A DNA stretch of 47,081 bases from Eubacterium sp. (GCA_017634555.1 JAGBNF010000024.1:1-47081), one strand, 5' to 3'; positions 1-8,799 are shown, numbered from the stretch's first letter. Notes: generated by a model not told the origin, from the letters alone. Made by a program: numbers and translations.

Positions 1-1
1 A

Positions 2-1189
2 AGGAGAGATAACAAAAACAGAATATTGCATGATGGAGAATTTCAGCAGAGTGATGGAAGATACAGATTTTCCTATAGAGATTTACGAGGAGAGAGAAAA
101 TGTGTCTATAGCTGGAGACTTGATAAGAATGATCCTACACCGAAAGGTAAGAAAAGAGATTTGTCTCTTAGAGAAAAAGAGCGTCAGGTAGAACAGGATC
201 TTTTCGATGAGATAATACCTGAAGGCGGTCATTATACTGTCTTATCCCTATGTGAAAGGTATGTATCACTTAAGACTGGAGTGAGAAAGAGTACAAGAAC
301 CGGTTATAAAACAGTGATCAACATACTAAAGAATGATAGCATGGGCAGTAGAAGAATTGACACAGTAAAGCTTTCGGATGCAAAAGCCTGGCTGATAAAG
401 CTTCAGCAGGTGGATGGTAGAAGTTATAGTTCTATCCATACTATAAGAGGTGTACTAAGGCCTGCCTTTCGTATGGCTCTTGAGGATGATCTGATCCGTA
501 AGAATCCATTTGACTTTGAACTTTCTTCTGTAATTGTAAATGATAGTGTTACCAGAGAGGCAATTACCAGAGAGCAGGAAAGGAATCTTTTGAAATTCAT
601 AAAAGAAGACAGGCATTTTTGTAGATACTATGATGCAATTTATATCTTATTAAATACTGGTCTTCGTATTTCGGAATTCTGCGGTTTGACTAAGTCAGAT
701 ATCAATTTTAAAGATATGACAATACGAGTGGAGAGGCAGCTTCAGCGTGGCAGTGATATGCAGTATATTATCGAGAAACCTAAGACGGAATGTGGTAACA
801 GATTTGTTCCCATGACTCCTGAGGTAGCAGACTGCTTCAAGAATATCATTAAGAATAGGGAAACGCCAAAGGTTGAACCTATGATTGATGGTGTTGTCGG
901 CTTTCTTTGTCTTGATAAGAATGATATGCCGATGGTTTCACTTCACTGGGAAAAGTATATGCAGCACATCAGGGAAAAATACAACAGCATTTACAAAATT
1001 CAAATGCCTCGTGTTACCCCTCATGTTTGCAGACATACCTTCTGTAGCAAGATGGCAAAGTCAGGTATGAATCCCAAAACTCTTCAGTATATAATGGGAC
1101 ACTCAGACATCAGTGTTACGCTAAATGTCTACACTCACGTAAGTGTGGATGATGCAAAGGAAGAGATGAAGAGGGTAAGTTCTCTATAA
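2..1189 (+). CDS. int: Tyrosine recombinase/integrase, Tn916 type (5' end outside window)
   Basis: Site-specific recombinase that excises and integrates a mobile element. The reading frame is open to the left edge. Residues encoded before the first in-frame TTG (26), reading RRDNKNRIL, match the N-terminal arm-binding domain of Tn916-family integrases, so the true start lies upstream and the gene is cut by the window. The usual order is visible: N-terminal beta-rich domain (GRYRFSYRD...CVYSW), SAM-like core-binding domain, then the catalytic domain. Catalytic residues are present: Arg in GLRISE (about 664), Lys in the KTECGNR hairpin, His-x-x-Arg in PHVCRH (about 1022-1033), His in GHSDIS, and the Tyr nucleophile in NVYTHV (about 1130). 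The C-terminus is full length and intact. It is the last gene before ordinary chromosomal genes, as expected for an integrase at one end of an integrative element. Confidence 0.93.
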   Translation, partial: RRDNKNRILHDGEFQQSDGRYRFSYRDLRGERKCVYSWRLDKNDPTPKGKKRDLSLREKERQVEQDLFDEIIPEGGHYTVLSLCERYVSLKTGVRKSTRTGYKTVINILKNDSMGSRRIDTVKLSDAKAWLIKLQQVDGRSYSSIHTIRGVLRPAFRMALEDDLIRKNPFDFELSSVIVNDSVTREAITREQERNLLKFIKEDRHFCRYYDAIYILLNTGLRISEFCGLTKSDINFKDMTIRVERQLQRGSDMQYIIEKPKTECGNRFVPMTPEVADCFKNIIKNRETPKVEPMIDGVVGFLCLDKNDMPMVSLHWEKYMQHIREKYNSIYKIQMPRVTPHVCRHTFCSKMAKSGMNPKTLQYIMGHSDISVTLNVYTHVSVDDAKEEMKRVSSL

Positions 1190-1365
1190 TAGTAGTATTC
1201 TTCGAGGCGTTAAAAAGGCCTGTTGTACGGACCTCCGATTTACAACAGATTTTACAACAGATGCCGACAAAAATATGCAAAAATATGCCGATATTTGCAA
1301 AAATACGGATTTTCGGAAGGGTTGTAAAACCTAATAAATCCAAGGGATTATGAGGAAAATAGCTA
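1190..1365. other. Probable attachment-site/element junction region downstream of integrase
   Basis: A non-coding 176-bp stretch between the integrase and the first housekeeping-type gene. It holds a perfect 12-bp tandem repeat (1239-1262), an inverted partial copy GTTGTAAA at 1321-1328, and several A/T-rich ATATGCAAAAAT-like repeats at 1270-1305. Integrase arm sites and att cores usually lie here in Tn916-like elements. The exact core cannot be set without the other end of the element. The end of the stretch (GAGGAA near 1352) is the ribosome-binding site of the next gene. Confidence 0.5.
1239..1262. repeat. Perfect 12-bp tandem direct repeat (TTTACAACAGAT x2)
   Basis: Two adjacent identical 12-mers, 1239-1250 and 1251-1262, about 50 bp after the integrase stop codon. 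An inverted copy of the first eight bases lies at 1321-1328. Short directly repeated and inverted sites next to int are typical of integrase arm-binding (DR) sites; this role is inferred. Confidence 0.6.
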
Positions 1366-1869
1366 ATGATAAAAGTACTATTCGTATGCCACGGCAATAT
1401 TTGCAGATCACCCATGGCTGAGTTTGTTTTTAAGAAAATGGTCCGCGAGGCGGGACTGGATAAGCAGTTTCATATTGAGTCACGTGCGACTCATACAGAT
1501 GAGATATGGAACGGGCAGGGAAGCCCGGTATATCCGCCTGCCAAGGCAAAGCTTGCAGAGGTTGGAATATCCTGTTCGGGAAAGACTGCTCAGCTTCTTG
1601 TAAAGTCGGACTATAAGGATTATGATTATATAATCGGTATGGATACAGAGAATTCCAGATGGATGCCGCGCATTTTAGGCAGAACATCCACGAGTCAGAT
1701 GGAAGAGGATAGAGAAAGCAGAAAGATATCACTTCTGATGGATTATACAGATCGTCCGGGAAGCGTTGCAGATCCTTGGTATACAAGAGATTTCGAAGCA
1801 ACCTATAGAGATGTGGTGGAAGGCTGCACGGGATTTCTCAAGTATTTACAGGATAAAGGATTGGTATAG
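1366..1869 (+). CDS. Low-molecular-weight protein-tyrosine phosphatase
   Basis: Cytosolic phosphatase of the LMW-PTP family, 167 residues (family usually 150-165). The P-loop signature C-x5-R-S is at residues 9-16 (CHGNICRS), right after the first strand MIKVLFV. The general-acid Asp lies in the ADPWY loop near residue 138. The residue before the second Cys of the loop is Ile rather than the Thr that marks YwlE-type arginine phosphatases, so phosphotyrosine specificity is more likely. In Bacillus, ywlE sits near ywlG; here the PTP gene is also followed, after one broken gene, by a YwlG-family gene. GAGGAA lies about 8 nt before the ATG. The cellular substrate cannot be read from the sequence. 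Confidence 0.9.
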   Translation: MIKVLFVCHGNICRSPMAEFVFKKMVREAGLDKQFHIESRATHTDEIWNGQGSPVYPPAKAKLAEVGISCSGKTAQLLVKSDYKDYDYIIGMDTENSRWMPRILGRTSTSQMEEDRESRKISLLMDYTDRPGSVADPWYTRDFEATYRDVVEGCTGFLKYLQDKGLV

Positions 1870-1903
1870 GTACAGGCTTACACAGGGAAAGGTGGAATGG
1901 CTT

Positions 1904-2248
1904 ATGGAAGATTCAAAAAAATGGAGTTACAAAGAAATTCTTCCTATAGTTTTTACTGCACTCGGACTTATTGAAGTGATAGTAAGTGCAGTGATTCTTG
2001 TCAGCACATTTTATGGTCAGACAAGCCTCAGTGGGCAGCTGGTGTATCATGCAATTATAGCCGTAGTCTAGCTTGCCACAGGATTTGTGGTATATCAGAT
2101 GGATTGGGCAGGCTTTGCATACGTATTTATTGCGATACTGATGCTTCTTGCCACAGCGTTTATACTGTGCACTATTTATACGATGACAGACTATATAGTT
2201 AAGTCGGCCGAGAAGAGTGCGTATATTATAATCAATAAATTGATTTAG
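1904..2248 (+). pseudogene. Small multi-TM membrane protein gene interrupted by in-frame TAG
   Basis: Starts at ATG 1904 with AAAGGTGG 9 nt upstream and begins MEDSKKWSYKE. A first membrane segment follows (residues about 12-37). At 2069-2071 the frame meets a TAG, but the same frame continues without another stop to TAG 2246-2248 and encodes clearly membrane-like sequence on the far side (LATGFVVYQMDWAGF, then a strong TM helix and a charged tail KSAEKSAY). Read through, it would be a coherent protein of about 114 residues with three or four TM segments. The simplest reading is a recent nonsense mutation of a sense codon; a sequencing error or programmed readthrough are alternatives. No family was recognised. 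It lies between the PTP and ywlG genes in the same direction. Confidence 0.65.
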
Positions 2249-2272
2249 AATTATAAAAGGACATTAACAGTT

Positions 2273-2836
2273 ATGGATATTATTGAACAGATTGAAAAGG
2301 ATGCAGTTGAGGTTATTGCTGAAGTTGTCGAGAAGGCAAAGCTTAAGGAAGGACAGCTCTTTATCATAGGATGTTCTTCAAGTGAAACCATCGGAGAGCA
2401 TATGGGAACTGCCTCAAGTAAGGATGCGGCAGAGGCTATTTACAGAGTGATATCGAAGGAGCTGGGCGCGAGAGGCGTTAACATGGCAGTTCAGTGCTGC
2501 GAGCATCTGAATCGTGCGGTTGTTATAGAGCGTGCGGTTGCTGAGAGGTATGGGTTTGAGGAAGTAAATGTGATCCCTCAGCCACACGCAGGCGGAGCCT
2601 TCGCGGTTGAAGCCTTCAGCAAGTTCAATGACCCTATCGTTGTTGAGAGTATAGAGGCAAAGGCTGATGCGGGTATTGATATCGGTGGTGTTATGATCGG
2701 TATGCACATTCATCCTGTAGTAGTTCCTCTCAGACTTGAACATCGCAGCATCGGCAAGGCTATGATTGTTGGGGCAAGAAGAAGACCGAAGTATGTGGGC
2801 GGTGTGAGAGCCGTATATAACGACTCACTGGAGTAA
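2273..2836 (+). CDS. ywlG: YwlG/UPF0340 family protein (DUF436, TIGR01440)
   Basis: A 187-residue protein recognised as the UPF0340/YwlG family, whose biochemical function is not established. Conserved features visible are IIGCSSSETIGEHMGTASS near residues 31-50, the QCCEHLNRA segment near 80-88, PQPHAGGAFA near 104-113, and the GMHIHPVVVPLR segment near 144-155. Length matches the family. AAAGGA stands before ATG 2273. The gene is followed after 4 bp by the ABC-F gene, whose ribosome-binding site lies inside the end of this one, so the two are probably translated from one message. Confidence 0.9.
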   Translation: MDIIEQIEKDAVEVIAEVVEKAKLKEGQLFIIGCSSSETIGEHMGTASSKDAAEAIYRVISKELGARGVNMAVQCCEHLNRAVVIERAVAERYGFEEVNVIPQPHAGGAFAVEAFSKFNDPIVVESIEAKADAGIDIGGVMIGMHIHPVVVPLRLEHRSIGKAMIVGARRRPKYVGGVRAVYNDSLE

Positions 2837-2840
2837 ACTG

Positions 2841-4691
2841 ATGAATCTGTTAAATGTAGAAAATGTATCAAAAACATATATGGAGAAGACTGTACTGGAC
2901 GATGTGGTAGTCGGAATAAACGATACCGACAAGATCGGTGTTGTAGGAACCAACGGAACAGGAAAGTCTACACTTCTCGGAATTGTAGCCGGAGTGGTTT
3001 CACCGGACAGCGGTCAGGTTGTCATGGGGAATTCACTCCGGATATCTTATCTTCCGCAGAATCCGAGCTTTGATTTGAATAAAACTCTTCTGGAGAATAT
3101 TACCGATACCATTTATGCCGGTGGCGACCATTGGGATAAGATGGGCGAGATACGAGCAAATCTTCAGAAATTCGGTATAGATGATCCGGAATGTAATCCG
3201 TCCATTCTGTCGGGAGGACAGAAGAAGAGGGCGGCTCTTGTTGCGGCTATAATGACGCCATCGGATCTGCTGATTCTGGATGAGCCGACTAACCATCTTG
3301 ATTCGGAAATGATAGAGTGGCTGGAGGATTATCTGAAGAAGTTCCGCGGAGCAATCCTCATGGTAACCCATGACAGATATTTCCTGGACGAGGTGACGAA
3401 TCAGATCCTTGAGATCGATAAGGGCAAGGCCTACAGATATGAGGCAAACTACTCAGGATTTCTGGAGCTGAAGCAGCAGAGACTGGATTTTGAAATGGCT
3501 GCCGAAAGAAAGGCTGCGGCACTCTACAAGAAGGATCTGGCATGGATCCTCAGAGGCGCGAGGGCTCGTTCCACAAAGCAGAAGGCACATATCCAGAGAT
3601 TTGAAGCACTTCGTGACAGAGAACGGCCGGAGGAGGAGAGGCAGGTTGAACTTGCATCACTTCCATCCAGAATGGGCAATAAAACTATAATACTTGATAA
3701 CGTTTCGAAGAAATATGGAGAGAGAACCCTCTTCCATAATTTCTCTTACACATTTAATAAGCTGGACAGAATCGGAATCATCGGTCCGAACGGCTGCGGA
3801 AAGTCCACACTGATCAAGGTGATCGTTGGTGCACTTGAACCGGATACGGGATCGGTGGAGGTGGGTCAGACCATACAGATAGGCTACTTCAGCCAGGAAA
3901 ATGAAGCACTGGATGAGTCAGCCAGAGTCGTGGATTATATCAAGGACACAGCCGAATATATAAGGACAAAAGATGGACTGGTATCTGCTTCCGCAATGTG
4001 CGAGCGATTCCTCTTTACACCGGAAATGCAGTATGCACCGATAGGAAAGCTTTCGGGCGGAGAGAAGAGAAGACTTTATCTTCTGAAGGTGCTTATGGCT
4101 GCGCCGAATGTAATTATCCTCGATGAGCCGACCAACGATCTGGATATCCAGACTCTCAGAATACTGGAGGATTATCTGGACAGCTTTGCAGGAATAATCA
4201 TTACTGTATCCCATGACAGATATTTCCTGGATAGAGTTGTAACGAGAATCTTCGCATTTGAACCGGATGGAACGCTGTTCCAGAGTGAAGGCGGCTATTC
4301 GGATTATCTGATCCACAAGAAGGTGATTGAAGAATTAAGTGGTGCAGGCGATGCAAGTGGTTCAAAGAATTCGGGAGCCGGAAAGAATTCAAATGCTTCC
4401 GGAAATAATTCGGATGATACGGAAAAGAAGAAGGGCAAGTACCGCGCGCCACGTGAGAAGACGAAGCTTTCCTTCAACGAACAGAAGGAATATGATAACA
4501 TAGAGTCTGAGATTGAAAAGCTCGAGGAACGTAGTGCAGAGCTGGAAGAACTCATGGCAGGAGCGGCAACAGACTTCCCGAGACTCATGGAGCTGAGTAA
4601 GGAGAAGGAAGAGGTTGACGCTGAGATAGAACGTAAGATGGAACGATACATTGAGCTGCAGGAGATGGTGGATAGCTTCGCAGCTAAGTAA
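2841..4691 (+). CDS. ABC-F family ATPase (Uup-like)
   Basis: Soluble ABC-F protein, 616 residues, with two ATPase domains and no membrane segment. Domain 1: Walker A GTNGTGKST at 36-44, signature LSGGQKKR, Walker B LLILDEPTNHLD. An inter-domain linker rich in Arg/Lys (residues about 210-285) precedes domain 2: GPNGCGKST, signature LSGGEKRR, Walker B VIILDEPTNDLD. After domain 2 comes a low-complexity Gly/Ser/Asn stretch (about 500-525) and a charged C-terminal coiled coil (about 545-612), as in Uup. ABC-F proteins bind the ribosomal E-site or act on branched nucleic acid; some give ribosome protection from antibiotics. The C-terminal coiled coil favours a Uup-like housekeeping role over resistance. 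Start ATG 2841 uses GGAG in the ywlG stop region. Confidence 0.93.
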   Translation: MNLLNVENVSKTYMEKTVLDDVVVGINDTDKIGVVGTNGTGKSTLLGIVAGVVSPDSGQVVMGNSLRISYLPQNPSFDLNKTLLENITDTIYAGGDHWDKMGEIRANLQKFGIDDPECNPSILSGGQKKRAALVAAIMTPSDLLILDEPTNHLDSEMIEWLEDYLKKFRGAILMVTHDRYFLDEVTNQILEIDKGKAYRYEANYSGFLELKQQRLDFEMAAERKAAALYKKDLAWILRGARARSTKQKAHIQRFEALRDRERPEEERQVELASLPSRMGNKTIILDNVSKKYGERTLFHNFSYTFNKLDRIGIIGPNGCGKSTLIKVIVGALEPDTGSVEVGQTIQIGYFSQENEALDESARVVDYIKDTAEYIRTKDGLVSASAMCERFLFTPEMQYAPIGKLSGGEKRRLYLLKVLMAAPNVIILDEPTNDLDIQTLRILEDYLDSFAGIIITVSHDRYFLDRVVTRIFAFEPDGTLFQSEGGYSDYLIHKKVIEELSGAGDASGSKNSGAGKNSNASGNNSDDTEKKKGKYRAPREKTKLSFNEQKEYDNIESEIEKLEERSAELEELMAGAATDFPRLMELSKEKEEVDAEIERKMERYIELQEMVDSFAAK

Positions 4692-4698
4692 TTAAAAT

Positions 4699-4751
4699 TT
4701 CACGGTGCCAGGCACTGTGAATAAAATCTTCACGGTACCAGGTACTGTGAA
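4699..4751. repeat. Two tandem 23-bp REP-like palindromes
   Basis: Two near-identical imperfect palindromes at 4699-4721 and 4729-4751, starting 30 bp apart. Each has a 10-11 bp stem around a central A; the only stem flaw is one C/T mismatch (G-U in RNA) at the same place in both. The two differ from each other by a compensated base change (GTGCC/GGCAC versus GTACC/GGTAC), so the hairpin itself seems to be conserved. Neither has a clear T-run, so a classic terminator is unlikely. They resemble short mobile palindromes that occur between genes in many Firmicutes. Confidence 0.75.
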
Positions 4752-4797
4752 AAATGTGTGAATGATTTAAGTCAGACAGAATCAGAGAGGTAGATAA

Positions 4798-5910
4798 ATG
4801 AGTACAAAGATATATAGAGGCAGGGACTCAGTAGTTGAGAACAGCAGTGCATTTAAGACCCTGGGAAGCAAGGCCCTTATCGTAACAGGCAGACATTCAG
4901 CAGCAGCCAACGGTTCGTTGGATGATGTGAAGACTGCTCTTGAGAAAGAGGGAATAGGATTCACGGTATTTAATGATATTGAGGAGAATCCTTCGGTTGA
5001 AACCTGTTTTAAGGCAGCGAAAGCCGGAACCGAAGCGGGAGCGGATTTCGTTATCGGTATAGGCGGCGGATCACCGATGGATGCAGCAAAGGCTGCGGCT
5101 CTTATCATGAAGAATCCGGGAGCGGACGAGGTTACTCTTTATGACAAGTCATTAAAGCTTGAGGCACTTCCTGTTGTTGAAATTCCGACAACCTGCGGAA
5201 CCGGTTCAGAGGTAACGGGTGTTGCGGTTATTTCCGTACCGGGCAAGAGGACTAAGTGCAGTCTGCCGCACCGTATATTCCCGGAGGTGGCATTTCTCGA
5301 TGCAAAGTATCTTCTGGCAGCGCCTGCAAGCATCATAAAGTCCACAAGCATTGATGCACTGGGACACATTTATGAAAGCTATATAAATACAGCGGCTTCC
5401 GATGAAAGTAAGAAGATCGGCGTAGATGGCCTTAAGATATGGGCAGAGGCGAAGGATGATATATTCGGAGCAGATACAGTAAAGGGTGCAACTGCAGCAG
5501 ATATGGGTTACAGCTATGACGAGCTCGACAAGATGCTTCTTGCATCAAACTATGCGGGCCTTGCCATAAAGCTGGCAGGAACATCAGCTCCGCATGCACT
5601 CAGCTACAGACAGACCTTTGAGTTCGGCGTTCAGCACGGAAAGGCCATCGGACATTTCCAGCCGGGATATCTGAAGTATGCCGATGCTGCCGATAAGGAT
5701 ATACTGCTTGGATCTGCAGGCTTCAAGGATTTTGACACATTTGAAGAATTTATAGCACATGAATGTGCCATTACTGAAGCACCAAAGGATAAGGTGGATG
5801 AGCTGAAGCTTAAGTCAGTTGATGAAATGCTTGCCGATGCAGGAAGACTTGCGAGAATTCCGTACAAGGTTGACAGAGATATCATGCTCGATATCGCAGG
5901 TCTCAGATAG
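4798..5910 (+). CDS. Iron-containing alcohol dehydrogenase
   Basis: Cytosolic NAD(P)-dependent dehydrogenase of the Fe-ADH (group III) family, 370 residues. The nucleotide-binding motif GIGGGSPMDAAK is at about 87-98 and the PTTCGTGSEVT motif at about 130-140. The four metal ligands can be placed as Asp186, His190 (SIDALGH), His266 (APHALSY) and His280 (VQHGKAIGH); the 14-residue gap between the last two fits the family. Likely role is reduction or oxidation of small alcohols/aldehydes in fermentation; the substrate cannot be assigned. Start ATG 4798 has GAGAGGT 7 nt upstream. It stands alone between the tandem palindromes and the next gene. Confidence 0.92.
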   Translation: MSTKIYRGRDSVVENSSAFKTLGSKALIVTGRHSAAANGSLDDVKTALEKEGIGFTVFNDIEENPSVETCFKAAKAGTEAGADFVIGIGGGSPMDAAKAAALIMKNPGADEVTLYDKSLKLEALPVVEIPTTCGTGSEVTGVAVISVPGKRTKCSLPHRIFPEVAFLDAKYLLAAPASIIKSTSIDALGHIYESYINTAASDESKKIGVDGLKIWAEAKDDIFGADTVKGATAADMGYSYDELDKMLLASNYAGLAIKLAGTSAPHALSYRQTFEFGVQHGKAIGHFQPGYLKYADAADKDILLGSAGFKDFDTFEEFIAHECAITEAPKDKVDELKLKSVDEMLADAGRLARIPYKVDRDIMLDIAGLR

Positions 5911-5965
5911 TCTGTGAAATGTACCGCAGACTGTAAAATCCATACAGGAATAAAGGTAAGAAATA

Positions 5966-7105
5966 ATGTCAGGAAAAAAGAAACAGAGTACTCCGGGTAA
6001 GAAGATCATAAAGGCGCTCATCATCGTTCTGGTGGTTATAGTGGGATTGGCGGCAATACTGCTCGCAGATCTTACCATCAGGGAATATAAACCTGCCGAC
6101 GTCGAGGAGATAGCAGTGAGCGGTGAGGCAAAGCCGAGTGAGCTGACGGGCAGAACGACAGTCGCAGCAGGAGATACAGTAAATGTAATGAGCTGGAATG
6201 TGGGCTATGGTATATTCGGTGATAATGCAGAGTACTTCACGGAAGATGGAAAGGCAGGAAGACCGTCGAGTGAGGACCGCATAAACGAGAATATGAAGGG
6301 CATCACAGAGGGAATCAAAATGGTTCATCCGAATGTGGTATTCCTTCAGGATGTAGATACGAACAGCCATCGTTCCTACGGAATAGATGAGGGACAAAAT
6401 ATAAAGTCACTGCTCAATGATAGCGGTGATATGAATTATGTTTCAACCTTCGCAGTCGATCATAAGGTTGATCTTATCCCTTATCCCGTACCGCCTGTGG
6501 GAAAGGTTAAGAGCGGGATCATGACACTGACTGATTATGAGGTGAGTGGTTCGACAAGACATCAGCTTACTGACTCATATTCATGGCCGGCTTCAACCGT
6601 AAAGCCGAAGAGGTGCTTCATGGTCGACAGAGTTGCTGTGGTTGATGAAAGCGGTAATGCCACAGGCAAGGAGCTGGTACTTGTTAATCTTCATCTCGAA
6701 GCCTTTGACTCCGAGGAAGCGAGAGCTGCACAGACAAAGCAGCTGAAGGAATTCCTGCAGCAGGAGGCTGATAAAGGAAATTATGTGATCGCAGGAGGAG
6801 ACTTCAATCAGAGCTTTTCATCCGTGAGCAATTCATTTATTGCTTTTGATGATGCATGGAAATGCGGAACCATAGATACAACAGAGTTTGGTGATGAATT
6901 CGAGTTTATAATGGATAACTCAACACCGTCACGAAGATATCTTGATATGAGCTATGCAGATGCTCAGAAGGAGCTCTTCCAGTATTATCTGACCGACGGT
7001 TTCATTATTTCAAAGAATGTGGAAATAAATTTCTACTTTACCATAGGTCTGGAATTTAAAAATACAAATCATAATCCGGTGGTATTATCGGTAACACTGA
7101 ACTAA
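5966..7105 (+). CDS. Membrane-anchored endonuclease/exonuclease/phosphatase-family protein
   Basis: 379 residues. A Lys-rich N-terminus (MSGKKKQSTPGKK) is followed by one TM helix (about 15-37), so the catalytic domain probably faces outside. The EEP fold is shown by MSWNVGYG near 75, LQDVD near 127 (Gln in place of the usual Glu), VNLHLEAFDSEEAR near 233, GGDFNQSF near 271 and the C-terminal NHNPVVLSV, where the His is the usual catalytic SDH/NH position. Members cleave phosphodiesters in nucleic acids, lipids or inositol phosphates; substrate is unknown. The Q in place of E at the metal site is worth noting. AAGGTAAG precedes ATG 5966, and a strong terminator follows. Confidence 0.85.
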   Translation: MSGKKKQSTPGKKIIKALIIVLVVIVGLAAILLADLTIREYKPADVEEIAVSGEAKPSELTGRTTVAAGDTVNVMSWNVGYGIFGDNAEYFTEDGKAGRPSSEDRINENMKGITEGIKMVHPNVVFLQDVDTNSHRSYGIDEGQNIKSLLNDSGDMNYVSTFAVDHKVDLIPYPVPPVGKVKSGIMTLTDYEVSGSTRHQLTDSYSWPASTVKPKRCFMVDRVAVVDESGNATGKELVLVNLHLEAFDSEEARAAQTKQLKEFLQQEADKGNYVIAGGDFNQSFSSVSNSFIAFDDAWKCGTIDTTEFGDEFEFIMDNSTPSRRYLDMSYADAQKELFQYYLTDGFIISKNVEINFYFTIGLEFKNTNHNPVVLSVTLN

Positions 7106-7111
7106 AATAAT

Positions 7112-7144
7112 AAGGCCGTACACGATTAGGTGTACGGCCTTTTA
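7112..7144. terminator. Bidirectional intrinsic terminator
   Basis: A 12-bp perfect stem (AAGGCCGTACAC with GTGTACGGCCTT) around a six-base loop, followed by T-rich sequence on both strands. It separates convergent genes ending at 7105 (plus) and 7148 (minus). Confidence 0.92.
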
Positions 7145-7147
7145 TAT

Positions 7148-8776
7148 TTACAGCTCGCTGTTGAAAAGACTCTTAAGCTTGTATACGATATCGTCGGAAT
7201 CGGCATTGATAGTAGCTGCCTCGTTGATATTGGCTATCTGTCCGAGAGCGTCCTTATCGGCGTCATCACCGTATCCGATAGTGTGTACCGGAATACCGGT
7301 TTCACGTATAGCACCTTCGATATCACTCAGATTATAATTACCGTTTGCATATCCATCACTGAGAAGGATGATCATGTATTTTGCATCCGGATGATTAACC
7401 TTTTCATCTTCGATCATCTTTGCTGCAACAACGAGAGCTTCGTATGTACTGGTGCTTCCGCTTGCATAAAGATTATCGATAGCACCCTGAAAGTAAGATC
7501 TCTGGTTAAGATCCATCTGGGCTATAGGAAGTTCGATAGAAACATTATTGCTGTAGCTTACGAATCCTACATAGTTATTGTCGTTGATATAAGACATAGC
7601 GTTTGAAAGAGAATTCTTAAGCTGATTCATTGGCTCGCCGTCCATAGATCCGGAACAGTCTGCAACGAAAACAGCGATGATATCCTTACCGTTATCCTTT
7701 TCCTGCTTGTAGGTAAGAAGCCCCTGAGTAACTTCGGCACCTGAGAAGCTAAGTGTACTTGTGTAGTCTTCGTTTGCGTTGAAGCCCTTTGAAGTTGCTA
7801 TCTGCTGCATTTCAGGGCTCTTGCAGTAATCAATTACCATCCTGATGGCATCCTGCTGATCCTGAGTCTTCTCTGAAGGCTTGCAGATAAATGCAGGATT
7901 GTCATGTCTTACACCAAACGGAATAAAGTCGTATATGGATGTAAGGTTTGCGTCGTTGATATATGCCTGATACTCTGTCAGCATTCCGTCCAGTCTTCCG
8001 TTTGAAGCACTGTCACGCATCTGCTGGGTTGTATATGCAACATAAGGAATATTTGCGTTGAACTTTGTGAAGTTATCGGTTCCGTCCTTCAGAAGAGTGA
8101 GAAGCAGGTTGAGACCTGTGGCACTTGTCTGAGGATTTGTATAACCCACATTTATCTGATTATCCTGAACAGCCTTGATTACGGAATCAAAGTCGCTGTA
8201 GGTTCCCTTCTTAACGAGGATGCCGGCTGTATTTCCTACGAGACGCTCTTCGTAAAGCTCAAGGTCACCGTCGTTTGCGATGGCATATTCACCGAAGAGT
8301 GTGTTACTTGGAGTGTAGATATCAGGAAGATATTTGTTTGAAATGATATAGTCCGCAGCTGTACCGGATGGAACGGAACGTACGCTCATTGAAACGGTCT
8401 TGCCGTTAGGAAGCTTCTGTCCGCTGCCGTTAAAGCTCTCGGCTACATCGATAAGCCATGAGTCATTGCCCTTTCCGGCCTTTTCTCCTGATGTGAAGAT
8501 TTCGATATCGATATCGCCTCTGCCTTCAACTGCAAGAGGATACTTATCAATCTCAGGAAGCTCATCATAGAGATTGTTGGTGTTAAAGGATATTGTACCC
8601 TTGGTAGGTGTTTTCTTATCAACTTTTACCTTCTTCTCCAGAGTCTCGAGAGATTTTCCGTTGTTGACAACGCCTTCGCTCTTGGCTTTGGATGCAATAG
8701 AAGCAATGAGAACACCCATCATTGCAAGTACAACAAGTATTCCGATAATTACAATTGGTTTTGATTTCTTTTCCAT
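7148..8776 (-). CDS. Membrane-anchored solute-binding-like protein with C-terminal VWA domain
   Basis: About 542 residues from ATG 8776. This start is preferred over upstream ATGs at 8797 and 8791 because AAAGGA (8784-8789) lies just before it. One N-terminal TM helix (about 6-28) follows KKSKP, leaving the rest outside the cell. Residues about 85-345 resemble a periplasmic-binding-protein fold of the SBP_bac_11 type (IEIFTSGEKAGKGNDSW; NPQTSATGLNLLLTLL). Residues about 366-540 form a von Willebrand A domain with an intact MIDAS DCSGSM at 373-378 and the later SDGYANG segment. The fusion suggests metal-dependent adhesion or protein assembly at the envelope. It is the second gene of a leftward operon after the 2-TM protein at 8800-9396. 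Function unknown. Confidence 0.85.
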   Translation of the reverse strand: MEKKSKPIVIIGILVVLAMMGVLIASIASKAKSEGVVNNGKSLETLEKKVKVDKKTPTKGTISFNTNNLYDELPEIDKYPLAVEGRGDIDIEIFTSGEKAGKGNDSWLIDVAESFNGSGQKLPNGKTVSMSVRSVPSGTAADYIISNKYLPDIYTPSNTLFGEYAIANDGDLELYEERLVGNTAGILVKKGTYSDFDSVIKAVQDNQINVGYTNPQTSATGLNLLLTLLKDGTDNFTKFNANIPYVAYTTQQMRDSASNGRLDGMLTEYQAYINDANLTSIYDFIPFGVRHDNPAFICKPSEKTQDQQDAIRMVIDYCKSPEMQQIATSKGFNANEDYTSTLSFSGAEVTQGLLTYKQEKDNGKDIIAVFVADCSGSMDGEPMNQLKNSLSNAMSYINDNNYVGFVSYSNNVSIELPIAQMDLNQRSYFQGAIDNLYASGSTSTYEALVVAAKMIEDEKVNHPDAKYMIILLSDGYANGNYNLSDIEGAIRETGIPVHTIGYGDDADKDALGQIANINEAATINADSDDIVYKLKSLFNSEL

Positions 8777-8799
8777 ATCCTGTCCTTTCATAAACAATG

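Noticed and set aside
2069-2071. TAG as pyrrolysine codon
   Set aside because: No sign of pyrrolysine genes in the window and the protein is not a methylamine methyltransferase; a nonsense mutation is simpler.
4699-4751. Tandem palindromes as terminators of the ABC-F gene
   Set aside because: Neither hairpin is followed by a T-run on the plus strand; A-rich sequence follows instead.
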